The notes beneath the pieces were generated by a model that saw only the letters and a list, made by a program, of their open reading frames with translations, was not told the DNA's origin and made no database searches. Below are positions 23,291 to 33,396 of a DNA stretch of 64,000 nucleotides, in pieces. Origin of the DNA: Glutinoglossum americanum (taxonomy: Eukaryota > Ascomycota > Geoglossomycetes > Geoglossales > Geoglossaceae); NCBI GenBank assembly GCA_020080175.1, contig JAGHQL010000045.1:1-64000 (forward strand), written 5' to 3'. How positions within the stretch are numbered: position 1 is the first letter of the stretch; each line of letters begins with the position of its first letter. The position numbers and the translations under genes are program-made.

Positions 23291-23512
23291 TCGGCGGGTT
23301 TGCTGGGGGAGGAGGGCGGGGGGGGTTTGAGCGCGATGATGGTCGAGTTTGTGCCGCAGGTGCATTTGCAGAAGGATGTTGGGGCTGTTTTTGTGTTAGC
23401 TGGGTGGGTTGAAGGAGGGGGGGAGGGGGGGGTTACCGGTTGCGAGGGTGAGGGGGAGGAGGAGGAGGAGAAGGGAGATGAGGAGGAGGAGGGAGGTGGT
23501 TTGGGGTGTCAT
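22810..23512 (-). CDS. small fungal secretory/membrane protein with Cys-rich luminal part
   Basis: Exons 23512-23437, 23384-23151, 23059-22953 and 22863-22810, 156 aa. Introns are 52, 91 and 89 nt. All joins fall in frame and rebuild conserved stretches. Layout: Leu-rich signal peptide (MTPQTTSLLLLISLLLLLLP), FCKCTCGTNSTIIALKP, a Pro-rich linker with nine consecutive Gly (a GGC trinucleotide repeat), then CNDCNRQFCLGYRLPAC and EEDVFTVCFQRDSRKDEA. A single TM helix (VVFIFIFATVGLLVYAAV) is followed by a short basic cytosolic tail (RERRRYTPVTGYEDE). I recognise this as a family conserved in filamentous ascomycetes, with no function known to me. The many introns in a short gene and the very G/C-skewed exon 2 make it easy to miss. 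Confidence 0.82.
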
Positions 23513-23659
23513 TGTTGGTTGGGGGGTTGTGAGGGAGAGGTGGAGTATGATGGTTTTTGCTTAGAGCCTCTTCCTTCTTATGTAAGGGTTAGGTCACGTG
23601 GTAGTGTCCGGACGTCGTGCGATCCTTCGCCGCTCGTCCATATAGATAATCTCTTTAGG

Positions 23660-23740
23660 TGTATAATCCAGAGGACGCTGGCTTTGCTCCTAACGAACTT
23701 CGTTTGGTAGGAGCAAAGCCAGTGTCCTCTGGATTATACA
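23660..23740. repeat. near-perfect inverted repeat / hairpin
   Basis: Two 33-nt arms (23660-23692 and 23708-23740) are complementary except for one position, which would be a G-U wobble in RNA. The loop of 15 nt (ACGAACTTCGTTTGG) is itself partly self-complementary. Arm sequence begins TGTATAATCCAGAGGAC and ends at the loop with GCTTTGCTCCTA. No coding sequence overlaps it. It lies 148 bp upstream of the small membrane protein start and just before a decayed protease gene. It could be a miniature inverted-repeat element, a small-RNA precursor or a simple cruciform. Confidence 0.85.
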
Positions 23741-23899
23741 AGGGTATATGCTCTTCATCGCTGCTGATAAGAGAAAAACTTATAGGTATCCCGATATCGA
23801 CGGTTTCACCCTCACAAAATCCAAGGCATAAAAAGCAGAGCTAGAGAGTGTCTTACTGGTGGCGCGGTGCTCCGTTCACTGCCCTCCAAAGAAACTACG

Positions 23900-24526
23900 C
23901 TTACAGCTGAGAATGCTCTCCTTTCTACCTCAGGAGCTTTCGAACGAACACAGGGTACGCTTTTGCGAGCTCTGGATCCCGCCACAAGCAAGAAGAGCCC
24001 GCAGAAAAAGGCTGCTGCCTGGATTGGGCACTTGTCGAGGTGGACCAGACTCGTCTAGGAAATAACAAGTTCAGACTTGGTACCCCATTTTTATTTATGA
24101 TAGAGTTAACGCTGCATATGCAGTTTCCGGAGGGTGTTTTCCCTAGGTTAAAACAACCTGCTCCCTCGTACATTACAGAGACCACAAAAATGGATATTGG
24201 AGACGAAGCTGTGAAGTGGGGACGGACAACTGGCTATACAGTAGGCACTTTCAGCTATATAAAGAGCGATGTTCGACTCCCAGAGAGCAACGGTCTATCT
24301 ATCTACAGAGTGGTGCTTTGTTGGGGATAATAGGAGGGATTTTAGCGATTATGGAGATTCAGGCTCATTCGTTCTATCCAGGCGTGGCGAACTGGGTGGC
24401 ATCATCATCGGAGGTTCTAAAAGTGGCCCTGGCGGCTTTATCCTCACATATGCAACGCCTATTGCTGAAGTCTTCGAGGATATCTCGAAGCGCTTGGGTT
24501 ACTCTGTTCACCCCCCAGAAGCCTAA
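23900..24526 (+). pseudogene. decayed trypsin-like (S1-type) serine protease domain
   Basis: Fragments in two frames read as one fungal trypsin-like peptidase family. First comes GYAFASSGSRHK, then LDWALVEVDQTRLGNNKF (the segment carrying the catalytic Asp). WGRTTGYTVGTFSYIKSDVR follows, then in another frame STEWCFVGDN and GDSGSFVLSRRGELGGIIIG, which carries the nucleophile Ser in GDSGS. The C-terminus is FILTYATPIAEVFEDISKRL. The frame changes within a short CTAT tandem at about 24297-24307, and no clear start codon or His-containing segment is intact upstream. I therefore read it as a host pseudogene. A sequencing slip or unusual splice is possible. Such proteases occur in fungi alone or fused to signalling domains. 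What this one did is unknown. Confidence 0.6.
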
Positions 24527-24791
24527 TTGCCGAGAGAATTAGCAGGAGACGATAGGATTAAGGCTATCGGCACTAAAAATTATTAATAAAGACTTCCAAT
24601 TTCATGCTTAAAGGTCGCGAATTAATCGTGCACCGTATCCTACCTTCAATCCCGCTCCCTCTCCCCTTCCCATCATGTACTGCCTACCTCGTATTAGCTT
24701 CCCCGCGAAAGGCTAACGTTGGTGAGGTTTCTACCTCTGATGTTGAACTTTCCTCCTGCAGGCTGCTTTCTCGGTCGAAGGCTATCGATTG

Positions 24792-25312
24792 TCAATCCGC
24801 CATCACCCGGTCCCCCTTCTTGTGAACGTCATTGAACATATCATCTCCTTTTTCCACCGCGATCAACTCATCCGATTCCCCCCCAATATTTTCTTTCATA
24901 AAATCAGTAATCGATTCGTAGACACCGCTCAAAAGCTTGCTTTCTGCCTTCATCGAGCCTCTGGCCGTTTTTGCGATGTTAGACACCTCATGCATTTCCA
25001 TAACCGCGTCCTTAAACGTTACGTTTACCGCTGGTCCGGTCTTTAGTTGGTTGCAAGTTAGTGTGATCCGTGCTTCGATCTGTCTTAAGGCTGTGAGGGC
25101 TTCGCTGAGGTAAGATAGAAAAGGGCGGCTGCCCCAGCAATTGCTTCATCACATTCCTTAATAGCCTCACTTAGTTTCTTCTCCCATTCGACCCCATCTC
25201 CTTCGATCTCATCGATAGAAAATGGATCCCATTTATCGGTTGCAGGTTCATCCTCAGAATCTAAAAGTTCGAGAAGTCGTAAGCGCCCGTTGCTGTATGC
25301 TTTGTTGGAGCA
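24792..25312 (-). pseudogene. broken gene of unknown family
   Basis: Two minus-strand frames look like one protein. The upstream one has RLRLLELLDSEDEPATDKW...VEWEKKLSEAIKECDEAIAG. It passes into the second frame near 25116-25110 (ALTALRQIEARITLTCNQLK...VMEMHEVSNIAKTARGSMKA...GDRVMAD, stop at 24792). The acidic, helical composition of both parts is protein-like rather than random, and the junction needs a single frame change. No domain was recognised. It may be the 3' part of the locus at 25392-26137, which reads in the same direction. Confidence 0.4.
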
Positions 25313-25391
25313 GGTGTAACTCTAGGGCTCTTTGTCCTCTAAACAGACATCGTTTTAGTGGGGTTCGAACGTAGTTTCTTGGTTGGAGTGG

Positions 25392-26137
25392 TTACTGCCC
25401 CCTAGCCGGCCGACCGTTTTTCCTGATGTAGACTTGCTTTGCATTGATTTGTTGCTTCGTAGTCGTTGCCGACTTGTCAACTCTCCCTGCTAGCTTCAAG
25501 GTCTGTGGGTCTCTGGGGATTCCTTCCAGATCAATCTCAGTGAATCTCTGGTTGGTGCCGACCGTTCCTATTCCTGTGAGTTTGTAATATTGGAACTCGA
25601 AGATTGAGCCATCGATGTGTTGAGCAGCTGGTCCTGTATGCTGGCGGTTTACCATAACCTTTCCAGAGCTGTTAAAGTCAAACTGAAACCGCTGAGCTAA
25701 TTCTAAACTCGATATCCCCTCAAGGATCAACCTTGCGCACCGCTCGCCTGTTAGACGAACATCCTCCGGGATGCCAGTCAAATCTTTACCCTTAGTATCC
25801 ACGGTCATATCACTAAAAGGCGGGTAAGTTTTCCAATCGCGCTCCCTGGCTGCGAACGTCTCGTCTGGGCTCCAGAGAGGAGCAAGGAAGCCGTCCTCGG
25901 CTGCTTCTTTGTAGTTACACATACTTTCGGTCTGCATAACAAATGGTTGTTAGCCAAGGTATGGCTTAGGGAGTAGAAGTTTGAGTCTGCTTCTACAGGA
26001 AGCTCAACACGAGGAGCTAATGAGGGTGCAATGACAGATGAATCAACTGGGCTGAGGCCGCGTGTCTGTAGGCCACTTCTAGCTAGCGGTTCAGAAAGAG
26101 TAGCAAGGATTGGTCGGCTGATAATGGGTGCAGGCAA
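25392..26137 (-). CDS. hypothetical protein, probably spliced, family not recognised
   Basis: A 181-codon frame (25937-25392) reads TESMCNYKEAAEDGFLAPLW...FSDMTVDTKGKDLTGIPEDV and ends with VYIRKNGRPARGQ. Just before it on the coding strand is a good 3' splice site (GGCTAAC branch site and TTATGCAG at about 25932). With a GTAGAA donor 65 nt upstream this joins in frame to a Pro/Ser-rich stretch (PAPIISRPILATLSEPLARS). No ATG start could be fixed upstream of 26137, so the 5' end is unknown. Base make-up is ordinary. The neighbouring patch is decayed, so this gene may be partial or dead. No similarity known to me. Confidence 0.35.
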
Positions 26138-26836
26138 AGAAACGGTAACGAAAGTTAGATAATAGCGGATGTAGGAAACAAGATCCAGCTGTTGCTAGCT
26201 GTACTGTATCTTGCGAGGCCTACATTCTTCCTCACTAGATGTCGGTATGCGAGCTCTGGTCTGTTCCGATGGCTGAACTCTGCTGGGGCCGGTGGAGGCG
26301 ACATGGTTTAGGAGGCCTAGGAGGTGAGTTGGCTATTATGTGATGGGCTCTAATACGTGTCGCCACGCGTTGAGACAAATACAAATCATATACGAAAACA
26401 CGCGAAAACACGGGACTTTCTGGAACAAGAACAACAGTGAGAGATGATATAGTTATACGTCAAATATAGCATACCTAGCTCACCCCCTGAGGCTCTTATG
26501 ATAACCCGGTCTAGAAGCTCCTGCTCGTAGTCATTGACTACACTCGGAATTCCCCTTTCCAACCTTACCACCAGCTTCCAAGCCTCTTCTGCCTGGCTCA
26601 GCCATCTTACTTTGTACTATCTAGCCGTTCTTCTCCGTTCGTGATAGTTGGTTTTCTCCACGAATTTACCCTCGCCATCGGTGAGGATCGGTGGCTTCAC
26701 TGCTGAATACCGAGACACCCCACGCTGAGGGAAGAAGAGTAAAAGATAAAGTTTAAAAATGAGGGTATCGTGTCTATCATGGACAACGAAGTGGAAAAGG
26801 AAAGTTTTCCATTATCCCCCGCCCAACCGGCTCCTA
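26138..26836. other. unassigned; one exon-like minus-strand fragment
   Basis: Around 26630-26500 on the minus strand a stretch reads WLSQAEEAWKLVVRLERGIP then SVVNDYEQELLDRVIIRASG, followed by a GTGAGC donor-like site. It looks like a real exon or exon remnant of unknown family, but neither an upstream start nor a downstream partner could be found. The remaining sequence shows nothing. Confidence 0.3.
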
Positions 26837-27766
26837 CTAAACCCTAATGAAGTGACTGTAATGCCCCGGTACCATGTCACGGCACTTCTCGCAGTCGGCA
26901 CGATAGCCCATCGAGATTACCAGCTTCCCTTTGCCAGGGACTGCAGCAGGCGGAATTCGTCCGTCCACTAGCTGAGAGCTCCGACCGTTCCGCGATGTCT
27001 TATCGTTGGCCGTAGCACCGCCGCGGGCAGCGGGGGTTTCATTCTGGTTATCTTCCACAATCTCCATAGGCTCTCCATTCAGCTCGAATCGTTGGGGCTT
27101 GTCTTCACCTTCGCTAATGGGACTCGGAAGAGGGCGGCCATGATACTGCGGGTGTCCGAGCAGGCAAGCATTGTCTCTGATACCTCCCATAGCTACGTCC
27201 CCATTGTTATGGTGGGAGGAGGTCAGGAAGAACGAGCCGTGTATAGGTGTAGGCATGCGGACAGGGAAGTCAAGCATCTCTTGATCTTCATTCGAGCGGA
27301 TGGCCTGACCACCATCGTCTGGGCTCAAACCAGATCTACTACGGGCGGGGAACTGGTCGCACAAGGGGGTGTGGCGGTCCCGATGGAGGGTCTCCGGGTC
27401 GGGGGGGTCAGGCAGCGCGATCGAGGGTGGGTGCGAGGATGTTGGAGAGTTCTGCGGAGTCCAGGTATTCGTTGGGAAGCCGTGTGGAGGATTCAAGTGC
27501 AGGTGAGGAGGAGAATTACGGATAGGAAGGGTGCGGCGTTTCTTAGCGTTCATTCGTAAATTTGAATGTCAGCCCCAAAGCACCTTGTCTGAGCCGAGAG
27601 CTATTCCCGCCCCCGGACAACAACCGCGTTTCCGATAGAAATAGACGAGCACGCCCTCGAGAAGGCCAATAGCACATACCTTCTGTTCGGAACGCAGCGG
27701 CTCAGGCTGCTCGCCCTCGTCCGAGTCAGACGCACGGCGTTTAAGCTTCGAGGGTGAAGCTTCCAT
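26837..27766 (-). CDS. fungal protein with C-terminal CX2CX6HX2H motif
   Basis: Exons 27766-27680 and 27541-26837, 263 aa, with a 138-nt intron (GTATGT...CGCTAAG, GCTGAC branch site). Exon 1 encodes MEASPSKLKRRASDSDEGEQ, a Ser/Arg/Glu-rich, probably nuclear start. The middle is Pro/His/Asn-rich and disordered. The C-terminus (MGYRADCEKCRDMVPGHYSH) is the conserved part. Its spacing of two Cys and two His could bind one zinc. The 3' splice site is somewhat unusual (AAG), so the exon-2 boundary could shift by a few codons. Conserved in filamentous ascomycetes as far as I recall; function unknown. Divergent from the DAHP synthase gene. Confidence 0.7.
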
Positions 27767-28376
27767 GGCGTCGGAAACTGAGCCCTATCGGAACTGACCG
27801 ACCGAGCCGTTTACATGAATCTCAACATGGAACGGGATGAACAGGCGCTCGAGGAAGGCATCGGGTCCGGAGACGAGGTGGTGAACGGGGTGGTGGTGTT
27901 GCAGCTGACGAAGAAAGACAGACCCGCCCCCTTCTGCAGACGGAGCTGGACTGAGGCGCCGAAGCTCCACATCAACACAGAAGGGAGTCTCGTCTCGAAC
28001 GTGTATGTGCATGACATTCCCTAATCCCTGCTCCTTGCACAGCCAAGACCCCAAGGCCCCGACCGATCAAACCGCTAAACCCCCCACCCCACACTTTTTT
28101 TAAAGGAATTTTGTTCTTGTCCAGCACGCTTTTTCTTCTGGTCACCTGTGACTGTCTCATTCGTGTAGTACACACTCCCGACTCGATCTCTCTTTCGTGG
28201 ATACCCGTGTCTGCTGCGCACCTCTTCTCTATCTTTGCGAAGTCTCTTGCTAGATCTCCAGTAGATTCTAAGAGCGTTTAGATCTCTCTAGACGTTAAGA
28301 GCCGGCTTGAAGCTTGGAGTATTTGGCGACCTTAATTGAAGACAATTCTTCACCGCTTTTCGTCTTCCGAGAAAAA
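27767..28376. promoter_or_regulatory. shared upstream region of the CX2CX6HX2H gene and DAHP synthase
   Basis: 610 bp between divergent start codons. The half next to DAHP synthase is pyrimidine-rich (CTTTTTCTTCTGG, CTCGATCTCTCTTTCG), a common feature of well-expressed fungal genes. A small open frame (27815-28024) has no domain and is not called. No general-control TGACTC site was seen close to the DAHP synthase start. Confidence 0.4.
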
Positions 28377-29675
<1,299 letters not shown>

Positions 29676-30028
29676 ACGGCCAGCTAATTTGGAGCAGTTT
29701 ATTTGTGAAGGGGAAAAAGAAAAAATAGTTGTGAAGCTTGGGATCCAACCAATAGAAATGTTTTTTTTTGACGACTCACACCGAGAGCAATAGATATCCA
29801 CAAGACTACGCCTTGTGTTGGAGGAAGGCTGTTATTCAACTAGCTAGTCCGAATCAGCCCGACGGGCAGAAAATAAATAAACGTAGAAAACCTCACAATT
29901 CACCTGCAAATGCTCAACCATTCATTCTCTTCTTTCGCCCTCGCCCTCCCTTCCTTATAAAAAGCACCCCCCCGCTTCTCACCTTAAACCACAAAACCTA
30001 GCCTAAATACCCAAAGCATCAATTAGAA
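29676..30028. other. intergenic, 3' flank of DAHP synthase
   Basis: 353 bp. Contains a T9 run near 29760, an AT-rich stretch and pyrimidine-rich DNA just before the next start. Nothing else seen. Confidence 0.5.
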
Positions 30029-30307
30029 ATGTGCAATCGTATCCTAATCCGCTACAGCTGCCACCACGAAGATGAGACCGACGAGGTCATGTACTGCTAC
30101 CAGGGCCACGAGAAGGGGAAGAGGAAGTGTCGGGACTCTGCCGTAAGGGTCAGGAAGGTGGACGAGAAGTGCGAGGAGGGGTGTGAGGGAGTTGCGCTGT
30201 GGAGGGGAGAGGAGACGCAGAGAGAGAGGGAGAGGAGAGAGAGGAAGGAATGGGAGAGGAGGGAGAGGAAGTGGAAGAAGAAGTACGGAGGATTGGAGAG
30301 GAGATGA
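30029..30307 (+). CDS. small Cys/His-rich fungal protein (92 aa)
   Basis: A single exon with an A-rich leader (TTAGAAATG). The N-terminus MCNRILIRYSCHHEDETDEV belongs to a loose group of short fungal proteins starting MC-x-x-x-x-x-RYSCGH. Further Cys occur in MYCYQGHEKGKRKC and DEKCEEGC, so zinc or disulfide binding is possible. The C-terminal third is an Arg/Glu/Lys/Trp helix (ERRERKEWERRERKWKKKYG). Function unknown. The low-complexity tail overlaps a purine-rich DNA tract and may be partly repeat-derived. Confidence 0.55.
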   Translation: MCNRILIRYSCHHEDETDEVMYCYQGHEKGKRKCRDSAVRVRKVDEKCEEGCEGVALWRGEETQRERERRERKEWERRERKWKKKYGGLERR

Positions 30308-30399
30308 GGGAGCCGGTTGAGCGGGAGGGTTGATTGAATTTCTCTCTACGCGCATATATCTGCCAATTTTCATATTCGCGAGACAACATTGCCACCATC

Positions 30400-30443
30400 C
30401 CCGCGCTCAACCCGCGCTCAACCCGCGCTCAAACCACGCTCAA
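30400..30443 (+). repeat. 11-bp tandem repeat, four copies
   Basis: Unit CCCGCGCTCAA repeated three times exactly (30400-30432), plus a fourth copy with two changes (30433-30443). It lies 137 bp upstream of the TMEM135-like start. A second small tandem (unit CTATTGTAC, nearly three copies, 30524-30549) lies between it and the start codon. Confidence 0.85.
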
Positions 30444-30580
30444 CCCAACCACCATAAAGCCCACCAAATCCTCCTATGGAGTCAATTGTTCTCTACTAGA
30501 ACACCCGCTACCTTGCCCTTCATCTATTGTACCTATTGTACCTATTGTGCTCTTCCGCCGTGATAGCAATAACTATAACA

Positions 30581-32406
30581 ATGTCATCCCCACCCACCGC
30601 CACCAACACCACCGACCGCGTCCTCCGCCTCACCCTCTCCGCACGAGAATACGCCCTCCTACGAAAACACCTCCTCTCCCGCTCCCCATCCCTCGCGAAA
30701 CACGCACCGAACTACCCATCCCAGCCCCCAAACGCCGACGACATCCCCCTCTCCACCCTTCGCACAGCGACCCGCATCTTCCTCGCGACCTACCTAACCC
30801 TCCGCACGGCCTCAGCGCTCCTCCCGCGCCTCACCCGCTCTCCCACCGCCAACCTCAAGCTCCCGGCGTCCCTCCTCCGCGCCTCTCTCCCCCTCCCCCT
30901 CCTCCTGCTCCTCCACAGGCTCGTCTACCGCTTCCTCGCGCGCCTCCGCGTCGCGCTCATCTCGCCCGAGGCGAGGGGGTTCAGGAAGCGGAATCCGAGG
31001 ACTGCGAGGGTGCTGCGGGGGAGGGTCGTGCCGGCTGTTGGGGCGGGATTGGTGGCGGGGATGGCGGTGGGTGTTTGGCCGGCTGGGGCGGGGAGGAGGG
31101 CGGTGGCGGTTTGGGTTGCTTTTAAGGCGGGAGAGGGGGCGTGGAATTGGATGGTTAAGAGGGAGTTGGTGGGGTGGAGGCCGTGGGTGAGTTGTGTCTC
31201 GGTGGTGATGCGCCACGTTCGGTATATTCGCTGACGTTGCTGGGTCGCATCTTAGTGGTTTGGGAGCTGGCTTCTGATGCCTCTCTCATGCGGACAACTC
31301 TTCCACGCCTTTGTCTTCGACAGGGATTGTTTCCCAGCAGTTCGTCACCCTCCCATCTCGACGCTGCAATCCCTCCATAGGCATAATTGAGCTCATATTC
31401 TTCTCCGCAGACCTACGGAAACTTACTCCTCAAGTACTCCTCCACCTACATCCAGCCCCGGCCCACCTCCTACCCCTCCCATCTCCCCTGGCCAGGTCCC
31501 TACGACATTGTCGACTGCCTGGCCAAGATCGCAGAGTTGAGGTATCCGTACGTTACCATCAAAAGGACCCCCCTCCCAACTCCAAGTCTCTATACTAACT
31601 ATCACCCCAACAGCCCCTTCATCTCTCCAATCCTATTCCCAAACGACAAACACCCCCTCCCCGCCTCCCTCACAGCCATCTCACCGATAACCGACCCCGC
31701 CCACCCCACAATAACAGACCTAACTTGCGCCCTCCTTCACCCAAACGACCCCTCCTGCGCCAGAGCCTACATCACACACTGGATCCAAACCTTCCCCGCC
31801 CTCGCCCGCATCGTAGTTCTATCCCTAACCCTCCTCTCGCTCCCCCGCCTCCGCCGCGCACTCCTCAACCTCCCGCCCCCTCCCCGCGAAGACCGCGACC
31901 ACGACGACAGCAACACCAAAGAACGCCCCCTCCAGATCCTCGCCCAGATCCTCCGGACATCCCTCCGAACAAGCCTCGCCCTAACCTCCGCCCTCAGCAC
32001 CTCCTGGGGCGCAATCTGCCTCCTAACCGCCCTCCTCCCCCGCACCTTCCTCCCCACCTCGCGGCTCTTCGTCTCCGGCCTCCTGGCCGGCCTCCCCGCC
32101 TTCCTGTCCCGCACGCAGGGCCGCAGCGTGTTCCTCTACACGGCCCGGATGAGCGTCGAGAGCGCGTGGTTGGTGGGCGTCAAGAGGGGGCTGGTGAGAG
32201 GGCGCGGCGGGGTGGACGTGGGGGTCCTCTGCGGGGGGTTGGCGGTTTTGGGGGCGGTGTGGGAGGTCTGTGGGGAGGGGGACGTTGGGGGTGGGGTCGT
32301 GGGGTGGTGGTTTAGGGGGTTGAAGGGGGTGGTGGCGGTGGAGGAGGGGGCTAGGGGCGTGAAAGATGGGGCTAGGGGCGAGGAGGAGGAGAAGAAGATG
32401 CAGTAG
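30581..32406 (+). CDS. TMEM135-like multi-pass membrane protein
   Basis: Exons 30581-31186, 31256-31339, 31411-31547 and 31614-32406, 539 aa. Introns are 69 nt (GTGAGT...CTTAG), 71 nt (GTTCGT...CCGCAG) and 66 nt (GTACGT...AACAG with an ACTAAC branch site). The short exon 2 (WFGSWLLMPLSCGQLFHAFV...FPA) is easily overlooked but strongly conserved in this family. Several hydrophobic segments span the protein. The motif CALLHPNDPSCARAYITHW resembles the Cys-rich signature of TMEM135, a protein of mitochondria and peroxisomes in animals. The third intron is a multiple of three without a stop, so retention would add 22 residues. Codons are strongly C-ending in the first half, and the C-terminal end is Gly/Val/Glu-rich. 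Confidence 0.72.
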
Positions 32407-33396
32407 ATGGATTGGCCCCCTTTGCGTTTTTTCACCCCTTTCTGGTATCCTTACCCCAAATCTCTGTACCAAAAAAAAAAAAAAAAAATAAATAATAGCT
32501 CGACTTGGGACGGGGAAGGGGACGGCGTCAGTCACTGCGGAAACCCAAACCAAAACGTTAACATTTCACGGGGAGCTCTCCCTCTCCCAGAATCACACAT
32601 TTCGATTATTTTTTCAAATAAAAAAAAGAATATATTTTATCTTCCTTCTTCGAACCTCGATCGTATCAATTGAAAAATTACCCCCCTATCCTATCCAATA
32701 AGGGGGGGGGGATACTATATAGCGCTCTGCGCTCCCACCAAAAAAAAAAAAACCCCCCCTCCCGCCCCCGGGGGGGGGTTTTTTTTTCCTTGGTCGTACA
32801 CCGACATACATACATATATATATAGACATATAGAGGGAGAGAGGGATATACAAAGAGATAAATAAGATAGTAGTAGTAGTAGTAGCCAAAAAAAAAATAA
32901 AAGTAGATAAAGCAGGTCTTGATACGACCCAAAAGGAAAAAACGCCCTTTTTCCCAAACCCTAAAAGAAGAAGAAAAAAAAAAAGAAAAAATTGGTATAA
33001 TAATGATAAAAAAAAAAAAAGCCCCCCAAACCAAAACACCTCGTTCTGTGAAGAATCGAAAGGGGGAAAAAAAAAAAAAATAGGAGCTTTTTTTCCCGAC
33101 GGAGACCAAAAGCTCTCGCCGCACGTGTATAGAAGAAGAAGAAGAAAAAAAAAAAGTGTAGTGTGTAGTAAAGAAGCAAAGCTTTTCCCAGTAAGGGGGG
33201 GGGGTATTTGGTTTTTTTTTTCTTGCCGTTGAGAAGGGCGGTTGTACAAAGGGATTAAACCGGCAGGTTGGAGAAGAAGAAGAAGAAGCGAAGAAGGAGA
33301 TGTGGATATATCGGGAAGAAAGAAAGAGAGAGAGAGAGAGAGAGAGCAAAGGGAAAGAGGAAAAGAAAAAAAAAAAGTATTGGGGGGAAGGGGGAA
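32407..33396. other. convergent intergenic region rich in homopolymers
   Basis: 990 bp between the 3' ends of the TMEM135-like gene and the tail-anchored protein gene. It is packed with A, T, G and C runs, GAA and AG microsatellites (33277-33291 and 33326-33347) and one long homopolymer palindrome (listed separately). Long open frames here (for example 33400-32678, minus, 240 codons) are Phe/Tyr/Ser translations of these runs and are not genes. Confidence 0.6.
32744..32787. repeat. palindrome built of homopolymer runs
   Basis: A9 then C7 (32744-32759) is mirrored by G7 then T9 (32772-32787), giving two 16-base complementary arms around a C/G-rich centre. Transcribed from either side it would form a stable hairpin followed by U residues or preceded by A residues. 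It sits between two convergent genes. Confidence 0.75.

Noticed and set aside
25355-25400. GGTTCGAAC-like T-loop sequence suggesting a tRNA
   Set aside because: No acceptor stem, D-arm or anticodon arm can be drawn around it.
27815-28024. 69-codon frame in the promoter before DAHP synthase
   Set aside because: No domain, and it overlaps antisense frames of equal length. Intergenic position fits untranslated leader.
31725-32315. Pro/Arg-rich 196-codon plus-strand frame
   Set aside because: Out-of-frame shadow of the TMEM135-like gene in GC-rich sequence.
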